Program-made: the position numbers and the translations under genes
Shown here: positions 49,801-61,800 of the stretch, one piece after another
Layout of the letters: the number at the start of each line of letters is the position of its first letter
Position numbering within the stretch: position 1 is the first letter of the stretch
The notes under the pieces: model-generated
Database searches by the model: none
What the model saw: only the letters and a program-made list of their open reading frames with translations
Told to the model about the DNA's origin: nothing
DNA from: Micropterix aruncella
Lineage: Eukaryota > Arthropoda > Insecta > Lepidoptera > Micropterigidae
Reading direction: 5' to 3'
DNA length: 64,000 nt
NCBI GenBank assembly: GCA_944548615.1
Contig: OX155967.1
Location: forward strand, 1,363,321-1,427,320

Positions 49801-52800
49801 TATGCAGTCACTCAACCTTTTCCACCGTTGTGCTGTGGGCACAACTCACCAAAGCTGATGAAGAGATATTCAGGATGTTGGACAAAGTAGAGAATCTGAC
49901 TATCTCTGCAGCTAACCTAAGCAATCAACCCTTGATGACTTTTTGAAGAAGTGATGAGTACATTACTCAATTTCTCTCGCATCCAAGTGAATCGTACTGT
50001 AATTTTCTAGTTATTGACATCTAGTCAGGCTTAATTTTTTTTTTTACTTGAACGTTCAATAAAAACATTTTTATCATTTTATAAGTGTGACATTTCCTGT
50101 AATCATTGTCTTTTCCCTTGTTTTCATCCAACACATTTCAAAAAAATCTGTTGTGGCATTTTTCCAAGATCTTTGATATATCCGTAAATAAAATACAAAC
50201 GTAGCTGCCATCGAATTCACCAACTGAAGTTGGGCCCATATGATACTATTATTACACTTCTGGGGGTTGAACGGTGGATTCCGGACTAACGACCGGCTGT
50301 GGTAGGTTTAGGACAGTTGCCAGAAATTAGCAACTCTGAGGGCGATATTAGCAAGGCATCTATCTTTGCCAGGCAACTACTGAAATGATCTATAACATGA
50401 TCGCCAGGGGTCTTTGTACTGATGGGTGATTTTCCTGCCAAGGAATTTAAAATAGCTATTTATATAAGGGAGATATTAGAGCCTTTATAGACTAATTTGG
50501 GGTCATAGGACGTAAATTTTGTGTCTATGCGGGCGAGTCCAAGGAAAAACATTTGGAGGGCTTCACTTTTATACAGCTTGACCAGTCGCAGAACAGCTCC
50601 ACTTTCTGTAATAGCAGGGAGAGCTGCTTAGGGCTCCTGCTGATAGAAGTTAGGTTGTCGGCAAAAGCGACCAAAAATTTACAAATTTTCAGTGAGTTCA
50701 TAAAACCAATGGAGCGAAAATTTGGTTTGAAATAAAAGCGTGAATTCGATATAAGCGGGTTCGATATATGCGAAAAAATTAGCACTATCAGCATAGGAAA
50801 ATTCAAGAACCTCAAAAAAAGATGAATATAAGCGGAAATTCGTTATATGCGGGTTTGATAAGTCCGGTAAATAAATACCATGATCTTGCAAATGCCGTAA
50901 CCCGGAACGGCTTCACTGTTCACCTTCACGCGGTGGAAGTTGGCGCTCGTGGCCTGCCAGCTAAATCTCTATTTCACCTCTTTAAAGATCTTGGCCTTTC
51001 CAGAAAAATAATCAACTCTTTCTTAGAAAAATTATCTAAAACTGCGATTTGCGCATCTCAAATTCTATGGCTTCGAAGGGGGAGTGAATGGGTGGCAAGG
51101 TGAACGCTCACATGTGGCAAGACAGCTGTCCTAAACCTACCACAGCCGGTTCGTAAGTCCGGAATCCACTGCTCACCCCCCAGAAGTGTAAAAATAGTAT
51201 TATGATGGGCCCGACTCCGGTCGGTGAATTCCATGGCAGCTCCATTTGTATTTATTTATTTATAAAATGATAGACTGCCTCTTCATTGCCTACAATTACA
51301 TTTAATTATCACATAATTTTTTTTTTGAACGTCAAGTAGATGAGTTATGTTTTTTATCGTCCAAATTTATATGGCCTTGAGTTATCGGTTTGAGCTCGAT
51401 GAATATGGGACAAGAAGTAGACGAGCTATATGTTTTATGTTTTTAATCATGTAAAGTTATATGGCCTTGAGTTATCGGTTCGAGCTTGACAAACACTGGA
51501 CAACGGGACATCTTGAGATGTCCAAATTCAGGGACATTATGAGCATGAATCGATTTGAACCGTTAATGCAGTTTCTACATTTTATTGATAAAGCATCTAT
51601 AATCGAGCATGGCTACGCGAGAAGGTTATCCAAAATCTCTCTGGAATCAGCACGAAATTTAAGAGTGCTAAAAAAAAAAACCTACTATTTCATTGTATAC
51701 TTTTAATGTAAGAGTACGATGATAAATATCTTTGTTAAATGTATTGATTTGGATCGAGTATTAGATAGTATTCTATTTAGGTTTCTTTTATATCGTCGTT
51801 ACGCCGACCAAACCTGTACTTTTTAAGGAAAACAACTTTTGGATACAGAATGATGGGAAAAACTGCTATGCGTCGACTGGCGCATTTCTGCTATGTTCTG
51901 ATGGGCCAAAATCATGCCACAGCACAACAACCAAAGTTAATCTGGCCCGGATAAAATTTGCTATGTGTACATTTAACACATTACAACAACAAATTTTAAA
52001 TTTGACACAGCAGGTTTGGTCGGCGCAAAGACGATATGTTAAGTAATTTATTTTATTGTGGTTAATTTATGTGTTAATATAAAATTCTCTGGAAACGCTA
52101 GCTCTGGAAAGGGTATATCCAAGTTGGGCAGCGCTGAACAAAAATAGCTACGAAGATTTCACTAAGTTGATGTTTCACCATTAGTTATCGTTTATGTAAA
52201 TGTAGCAATGAAAATAGTTTGTGATAGCCACTATTAAATAAATAAATAAAAAAATTTGCTTATTTTTTTAGTTTCAATGGGAATAGTTGAAGTCTTTCTT
52301 ACCAATAGAAACAAATCTGCTGGAACAAGGTCTCAAGTAGAAGAAATAGCTCTGGTGAAATCTTTCCAGTAAATTGTTGAGGCTGCGAAAGACACTTTCG
52401 ATGACGACGCCCAACCGAGCAAAATTTGCCGATGGTAGAGAGCTGGCCCTAGGGACTTTTCCTTTGATGGGATCGTCAGCATCGCATCCTTCTAAAGTTA
52501 ACGCTTCTATGCCGTACCGGTGGAACAGGCCGTGGTTCCCGTTCGGCACCTGGACGAAATAATGAAATCGATTTGAGAAATTCTGTAGGCTTTATGGTAA
52601 TAAACATTATTGATTGATAGAACACTTTGGAATTTAAAGCAAGATAAAAATAAATAACCACAACCATAAATCAATTTAACCCTAAATAACATGATGCATC
52701 ATCTTGCAAAATGCCAAATGAGACGAGACGCCCTCGATCACATGCTAATTAAGTAATAGACCTAACTCAGTCTTGTAGTCCGCTCGATGAAGGTTTAGTA

Positions 52801-55800
52801 ACTACATTATTTACAAGTATGTAAATACATTACTGTATTTTAGTATTGCAAGATATTCTGGGTGTTTCGTCCATTATACAAGCTCCTGCTCTTTCCGCGT
52901 CGAATATGAGCAAAATTTGTTACTGTCCGTCGAAGGATCGAAGAATGATAAAACAAAAAATGCTATTTGTGGTCCCCACAATGTTTACATACGTACAGTT
53001 GAGGACTGAGCGAAATGTAAGCGGTGGCTGAGGTGCGGGGACTGACGTTCGGTCTCCCCACCACAGACATTAGTGCTGTGTATCTTCTTAACCTCTCAGA
53101 CCCCGATTGGCCGATATCGGCCACAACACGATTAAGCGTGACGGCCCCGTTTTAATTTTATTTTAATTTAATTTGTTTTATTTTATTGTTTCATTTTAAT
53201 TATGGGTACAGTGGTTTGGCAGTAATTAATGTTTTGATGACACAGTGTCGTAATTCAATATTTTTACTAATTTTTACAAAATTTTTTTGGGACAGAAACT
53301 TGTCAATCGGCTGAGGGGCCGAGGCCTGAAGGGTTAAAATCAATATGTAGCGCACATCGACATTTTAAAATACTGCAAAAACAGAATTGTTCTTAACAAT
53401 TTAATTTAATACATTCTCTTTTATTGACAATTGTTTTATTGTAAATTGTTACATTATAGCCTTTGTTTTTGTTAATTGGAAAGTTTGGAGGAATGTTATA
53501 TGATCTTTATTAAATTAAGTAACTAATTTAAGACTAATTTAATGCCATTTTTACACAACAATAATGGTTGTAATAGAAACAAAATTGAATACTCTTTATC
53601 TTTATCTGTGACATCACTTGCCGGGTGCTACTCGACAGTAATAGATATGTATGCTAACGAAAGAATGCGTGGTCTACGAACGCCGGTTCCCGAACCTCAG
53701 CCACCGCTTACATTTAGCTCAGTCCCCAATAGTAGTAACTGTGCGGAATAAGGTTTTCTTAAATATTTGTTTTTTGTAAAAAAAAAACCTATTATCATTA
53801 AATAATATTCCTAATATTTATGGTTTTTCATTGCGTAATCCGCTCGATGAATGTTTAGTTATTATGTAACTGCGAATATAGTTTGCTTATCTAGGGTTTG
53901 AGCAATCAAAGAGTGAAGTACAAAAATAATATTTTCCAGATAGAAAATTAACTTAGTAGTGACATATCAATTTTTGACAATCAAATCATTCCTTACCCCG
54001 GCAATTTGAGTGGTCATCATGCCGAACATATTCTTAAAGCTGTTTGTCCAATCATTCCAAGGTCCTCGGGGGTTGTACCAAGAGTAACTGCAATGTGAAA
54101 TTACTGCAGATAATTTGCAGCGGTCGAAAGCCAGCCTTAGCATGCAAAAAACGTTGATCAGCTTTTATGTGTCTTGTATTATATTTTAATGACCATAAAT
54201 GTTTAAACCCACGAGATACTGGGCAGACTCTGCCCTGGACAATGTTGTTTGAAATAGCCCAATTAAATACCAACGTTGGGTAAAAAACCAACCTCTTGTT
54301 TCTATATATTTTATCACTCTATTTACAATCAAATGAATGAATTACGGTACCTGTATTTGTAAGAATGATGAATCTGATTGCACATTTTGTGTACAAGATT
54401 AACGAGATCCAAATTGGGAAGCTGGCCATTTAAGCCCTCCACTTTCACTTCAATAAATTCTGTAAATGAAACAATAACACATGTTACACAATTGTATTAA
54501 TTGAATAATTGAATCATCACTTAATCTTTCAATTCGTTGATCACGGTGATGATTCATGACTATGACCTATTCCTGTTCTAAGTAAGAACACTACACTAGG
54601 GAGCAAACTTATCATAAAGCGTGTACCGTTACCAAACAAGTCAACAATAAAGCGTCTGGGATAAATTTAATAAAGAAGGGAATATGGCCGAAATATGGTT
54701 AATCTTACAAAGCGCTGTTGCCAATAAAAAGGTGGGCATTTTCAACAATCATTGTAACTTTCTGATGTTTTTGTATGTGTTTCGAGTCCAACAAAGGTCA
54801 ATGGTTAATTTAGTACCCACTTGCAAAGTCTGTTGTACCACAACTTTGCCACATATACCAAACGAAAGCTTATTTATAAGTATAATATTTCATTCTAGAG
54901 CAACTAAGCTCAAATACGTGGCTCAAAAAAATTATAGAATGTTGAAATTGCAAAATATGTTATTCATTAATTACACTTTTTTAGTAAAATACCATATTAT
55001 TTACTCCGTTTAATTTAAACGATAAAGTTGTTTATATTATTTATATGATAAAATATTACTTTTATTATAATACAATATATGTATTTTTTTCTTGACTCTA
55101 CGTATCCAATCATTATGATAATCGGAGATGGATTATATTAATAATATTTGTATTGACTATTTTTATTGAGACATTTCTATTTGTAATCTTATAATTGTAG
55201 TATTTCTGATTTGACTATTTTATTCGTTTTTATATTTTGACTATTTGTATTTTTCATCTATACCTACTTAGGTATTTTAGCACCTCAAATAGTTTTTTAA
55301 AGGACCTTATATTTTTATTGTAAATTTATTTAATAACTGTTTTTCTGTTTAAAAAAATAGTCAATCTGTATAAAAAATAATTATACCACATATGGTATAC
55401 ACATCTTGTATAAAGAATTTGACTATGGCAAGAGTAGGGATACCTACCAACTGGTTTATTTTATAAAATAAAAAAATATCACATACTATATACCTTTATC
55501 AATATTACAATAAATACAAACGGAGCTGCCATGGAATTCACCGACCGGAGTCGGGCCCATCATAATACTATTTTTTACACTTCTGGGGGGTGAGCAGTGG
55601 ATTCCGGACTTACGAACCGGCTGTGGTAGGTTTAGGACAGCTGTCTTGCCACATGTGAGCGTTCACCTTACCACCCATTCACTCCCCCTTCGAAGCCATA
55701 GAATTTGAGATGCGCAAATCGCAGTTTTAGATAATTTTTCTAAGAAAGAGTTGTTTATTTTTCTGGAAAGGCCAAGATCTTTAAAGAGGTGAAATAGAGA

Positions 55801-58800
55801 TTTAGCTGGCAGGCCACGAGCGCCAACTTCCACCGCGTGAAGGTGAACAGTGAAGCCGTTCCGGGTTACGGCATTTGCAAGATCATGGTATTTATTTAAT
55901 TTGTACTCGTGGTCTTTTGGGATATTTGATTCCCATGGAACAGTTAATTCTACAATAAGAGCCACCTTCCGAGATAGAGAGTAAAGAGTTATATCTGGAC
56001 GGAGGGCTGTGCATCCGAGACTTTCAGGGAATTTATACTGCTTAGAGACCGAATCAACCTCCAGAATCCAATCTGTAGCTTTCTCGATTATTGAGAAGGG
56101 TTTTGTAGTTAAATGTTTTTTGCCTTTAGAGCCATCCCGCACAAACTGTATTGGGGGTTTGGAGGATACTGTCAAACCCTTGTTGGCACGAGCCACTGAG
56201 AGACTAATTACCTCGCGAATAACAGCGAGAACTTTGTCATGGCGGTAAGTGTACCGTCCTTGATCTAAGGCCACCTTGCAGCCAGCTAGAATGTGTCTAG
56301 CTGTGCAAGGGGTATTGCTACAGAGGGGACAAGAACTATCCTCGGCAAAGCTCCAACGAGCGAGGTTACTGGGGTCTGGAAGTGTATGCTGAAAGGCATT
56401 CAAATAAAATTTCAGCATCTCTGGCGTCCAGTCATAGAGCATTACCTTCCAGTGCATTGGAGGCGGAATGCAAAAGTCCCCAATTGTTGTCCAATCATTC
56501 TGGCATTGAAGGCCAATAGCATGAGCCATACTCTTGCTGTCGTAATCTCCCCGCAAAAGAGACTTCTTCAAGTCCACGTCGCTCGTGGTTTTACTGCCAT
56601 ACCCCAGACCAGTGCCATTCTGGCTGATTCCAGTAAGGAACTTTTTGTGGAAGTCTACGCGGGCTTGTAGATCATTTGAATCACTACGGCCACTTATTAC
56701 GTGCTTCGATATTGCCGGATCTTTGGAATTGCACAGAATCGAATTTTTGGTTATTCTGGAGTTGGCGTAGAGCAGAGAGGGCAGTTTAAGCGCTAGCCCA
56801 AAATTTTAAATTATTAATAGTAAAATTATCCCGAAACTAAAGCAACAAATAGGTTTATGAATGAAAAAGAAACAGCCAACAAGTAAGATAGAGATAAATG
56901 ATCAGTGTGTGGGTGTCAGGTAAGATTTGACGCCCGGGCCGTCGGAATTTCTTTTGTTTTACGTTGGGGTTGTCTAAACAAGTTCATGGATGAAAGACAC
57001 AGCAAATAAGAAAGACAGAGATGTATACTCAGTGTATGGGTGGCAGGTAAGATTTGGCACCTGGGCCGTTGTTATTTCTTCATTTTACGTTGTGTTCTAA
57101 GTTTTTTCTGTTTTCATGTGATGCCGTTTTTACTTTCTGGCTGTGATACTCGACTTGATTGGTTTTTATTTTATAATTGGATTTTAGTTCAACTGTTGAT
57201 TCAAATAACGACTTGTAATAAACCCTAGTTACATAATATACCCTATTTATCTAGGTTAAATAACTAGTTTATTTCACAAAATCATCCATCCATCAAACAT
57301 CCAAAACCTCGGATATGTATAATTCCAACACGGCATGGATTAATGATTAATAGAACTTTGATATTATTACTTCTTTACGAAAGCACAATTAATTGCTGTA
57401 AGTCCCTAGCTGTTACAGCCTGGGTACACCTTTCATATAAAAATGCCCATTGCCCTTTTGTTACAATTGTATTTGAATTTTTGACGATCTGGGTTGAGCG
57501 ACTTATGCCCCACCCTGTATTAGTTCGGTTGGTGATAATTACTCACTGATGGAGGGTGAATGCAGTTCAAGGTTGATAGCAGCGAGGATGGAGCCAGCTC
57601 TTCCAGTCAGCTGTCCAGCATCTAGACACCGAGCCCCGTGACTTCTGTCTCCGCTGATGGATTCAGGGAGGAAAAGAGACATAGGTGATACGCTGGGAGT
57701 GCTCTTGCCGGCCACACCGTGGTACGCTTCCAACCATGCCTGCATGCCTAGCTGTTCGTGTTGCGTGACTAGGAATATGATGTCTTTCGCCCAGTATTTT
57801 TGCGCTGTCGAAAATGAATAGACATAAATTAGGCCACACATTGCAAGATAAGACATGGGTACAGCCATGTTGTGATGATTATTTTAATGAATTAGAACGT
57901 AAACATTGCATAGAAAAATACTTAACATTGTACATTACTTAACATACTTAACGGGCGCGCTGCCCGCCCTTGCCGAAGAGCCTTGCCTAAATAAATAAAA
58001 ACCTTTTTAAATATTTTATTCATTTATTTCATTGCTCCAAATCTTTTGATAGCGAAAGCGGGAGGAAGATCCGATGCTAGAGTTTCCGGAGTGACATCAA
58101 CTAAAACCGCTTCCATATCTTTAACCATTTGAGAAAAGCAACATGTTTATACTTCAATATTGTAGTTTGAAAGGTATCATTTTGCGTATTAGCAGTTTCC
58201 GATTTGTCGCTGCGATCTGTCGTCTTATTTACGAGTATTGCGGAGCTGTGATTGTGAGCCATGATTAATTCAGGTTCCTCGGGTCAAACGTAATAGCGAC
58301 GATTGGCGTCACTCTGTTTAACTTGAAGGACCATTGCATGCGCAATTTCACTAAATAGTATTCTATCATTTTATGGTCGACGTACGATATAAAAACAGTC
58401 CTGCCGTCTGGTGATGTACCCAATGCGGACGCGGTACATGCGTATTTCGGAAGTGTTACAAGTTTGTCGTATTGGTTCCCTTTTTTTTTGATGCCACTCA
58501 GCTACGGTGCCGATGCAATGTTTAGGTAAAGGGTAGCTCTTCATACAAAACGCCAATACAAATTGGCTTAAATTGCTAGGTCATTAAAAATGCGACATGA
58601 GAACCCAATAATATTACTGTCAGGATGTACGCTCATTGGCCTCGAGGGAAACATCTGATTACTTTACATGCTGGTTGATAGGTTAGATTTTGGGTTCTTT
58701 GCTAATACCATTTGTCACCCAGACAATTTTTAGTTAAAGAAAGAGACTTTGCATGATAAAGAATTAGGGACACCAAAATTTCTCCTTGATAGATCAATTT

Positions 58801-61800
58801 TTTGTTGAGAATGGGAAAATCATCATTAAGAAAGAGCTGTAGCGACTTATGATGATGAACCATGTAACATTTTAATCAACAAACATTTTCACTTCCAAGA
58901 TTGTCTGATGATTAATATTATTCTAAGAAATAATAATGTCATCTTTCAAACGATGCAGTTTTATCCTTGTATAGAAAACAGCGTCTTTCAGAATCATCAG
59001 TTATTATTCATACGAAATTTACCCCACTCGCGGCAATTTTACTGACATATAAGCATGTACAGTTAATATAAATACTCACTGTCTTCATCGACGCTCTCAC
59101 TGGTAAGCCATCTCTCCTTAACCTCTCTTTGATAATTAAATAGTAAATTTATGAAGCAGTGTGTTTATCTCACCACATGCAGAGGAAACATCCCGATACA
59201 AGTTGGGACTCAAATAAAGCCATTGTTCTACCTTGTGCAGCGATGAATCAGCACGATTTTAACTACTGTGTCAAATCAGTTACATAGAACAACACTTTTA
59301 CTCGGAATATTTTGGATTGCATCATTTTTCTTCCTATATAAGGCGACGAAAATATGACCAAGGTATCATTTCTCCAATGATCATGTCCCCCAAGACAGCG
59401 ACGGCAACACCCGGCACTTCTCTTAGGAGTTAGGTCAACGCGTCCGGCTATTTTGGGTACCTTTTCCTTCCTTCCTCATATCGAAACGAGAAGCATCAGT
59501 CTGTACTCCCACAGACTCGAGCCGTGCCGAGTACGAGATACTCGGAGCACAATTACAATCCTTATCCATATCTTCAAGCAGATATCCACTCCATTCGTGT
59601 CAACCTATATCCTATTCGGGAAGCGTTAGCAACTGGCAATGAATCTCTCAATAAATACCGAAGCGAAAATTGGTGCAGCGAAAGGTGCAGCGAAAATTCA
59701 CATGGAGTCCTTGATTGCTCAGAAGCTAGTACTAAAAATTATAAAAAGAAAGCCTTGGAGATACCCTTCAGATGATCTCTACAGAGAATATAACGTGCTT
59801 GACGTACCACAACTATACGTGAAAGCAGCGCTCTGTGAGTATCAAACTAATTTAGAATCCGCAATAAGAACTCAGCAAACAATCTGCACGCGGCAATCTC
59901 GAGCTATACATTTCGACGTCCCTCGAATGCAGACCACTTTTGGGCAGAGGCATTTTGTGTACATAGCTCCCAGGATCTTTAATATGCTGGACGAAGAATT
60001 AAAAATGTATGTGCCTAAGTCTTCTTCTTCTTTTAAAGCCAAGATTGATTCCTGGCTAAAACATGACGCCCGGCAAAATATTCATAAATTAATATACCGA
60101 GACAGTTCCCATCATTAAATTCTATCCTTGACAATTCTTATTATTATTTTCGCTGACTTTTTATTTATTACTATTATTTATTCATTCATTTTGGTGACTT
60201 GTTTGATATTATTTGACAATTTATTTTATTTTATTTTATTAACACGATTATTTATTTTCTGTGTTTTATTTTAAATATTTTTCTGTTGTGATCATTATTT
60301 AGTGATTTTTAGTTATAATTTGTAATGGTGACGGTAATATATATATTTCTTTTCATTTTTTTCAAATCGCCGAATATATGTGAACTAAAAACTAGAGAGC
60401 TCGCTGCCCTGGAACAAGTCCTGGCACTTAGTTGGGCAGCAGCAGAACATACCTGCTAATGCTCATATCGGCCGTGTTCAATTTTAAAACTAGATTTTTT
60501 TATTGAAATGATTGTTAGTGAGACCTATGCATTGTAAATGAATTGTAAAATTAATTAATTAAATAAATAAATACCTTCTGATACAATTTCAATTGACTTT
60601 TAATAAGGAGATAACCCGCACATTGACACCACCACCTCACCTCAAATAACTTGGAGTCTAGTGAGGGGTGGCCCGTCACACATATAAACACTTCATAGTG
60701 GCTGGTTGTATATATATCCTTCTAGCCGTGTTCGGCCATAGCGACTGCATTGTAGATTCTAGTGACTTCTTTAGTCTTCTCAGAGTCCATTGTTCGCAAG
60801 CAGTCAAGTGCGCAGGCTATATTATAGTGCACAGGTGGGCGCGCGACCACGGGTGCACTCTCTCTTCCTCCCTCTTCTGAACCCGATGGAACGGAGACCG
60901 TTACGACCAGAGAAAAGTTTGGATGCAGATAAAATAAAATAAATTAATTAATCGCCAACACAGCAATGGCTGTCATTGTTAAATTTGTACTCAATATTGC
61001 AGCTATTTTTTTCGGATTTAGTTCGTTTTTCCACACTGTCATTTATGAATTTGGTAATAAGGCTTGTGGCGATGTTTAAGGTTTTTCTGGAGCTATTGTA
61101 GAGATGACCGGTGACTTATTGGTAGTTGTTGTAGTAGGCGGTGATGTAGAAGATGCATTATTGGATTTATCCTGGTTTTTTGATGATCTCGTGTTGTTGC
61201 TCATGGGGCTGTGTTGAATACAGCATACAGCCTCTTGTTCCGACATTATACAAAATTGTGATAGTTTCACTTTTGGCAAATCCCCGTCAGTTTTTGGACA
61301 ATTTTCCGGCGGTAGACATACTCCTAAAACGCCATTTATTTCACATGACTCTTCACGGCAGTGTATATGCCAGGTCCCTTGGCACTTCCGGAGGGCTCTT
61401 TCCAATACTGGTAACGGCAATTATGTTGAAGAGGCATTGGTTGTCAGCTATCGTCACTTGCAGAGGTCCACCACTATCGCCTCCACAAGAGTCTCGTCCT
61501 CCTTCTAAGCTTCCAGCGCACAATTGATCGTCCGTTATACCTTGTGGTAACCTCTTTCTGAGAGTCTTTGCATATAGTCTTCGACAGGTCGGCTGGTCAA
61601 TCAAATCCACCACCACCTTCAGTAAGTCGTCCGATGTATCTTCAGCAAAGTCGATCTGCCCCAGCCAGTAACGACAGCTCGCTTGTTTTCGATGGTCGAC
61701 TTTGTCCATAGACACGCTGGTTGAATATTTAATGTAAACTCAGACCGATAAGATCCTTCGGGACGCGTCCCGTGTTAACCGCGAGTGAATCCAGACTGTG

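Larger units (their letters stand above)
52550..53996. other. GPAA1 intron with nested inverted-repeat elements
   Basis: Holds the inverted-repeat element at 52999-53729 and the MITE within it. The rest shows no gene. Confidence 0.4.
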
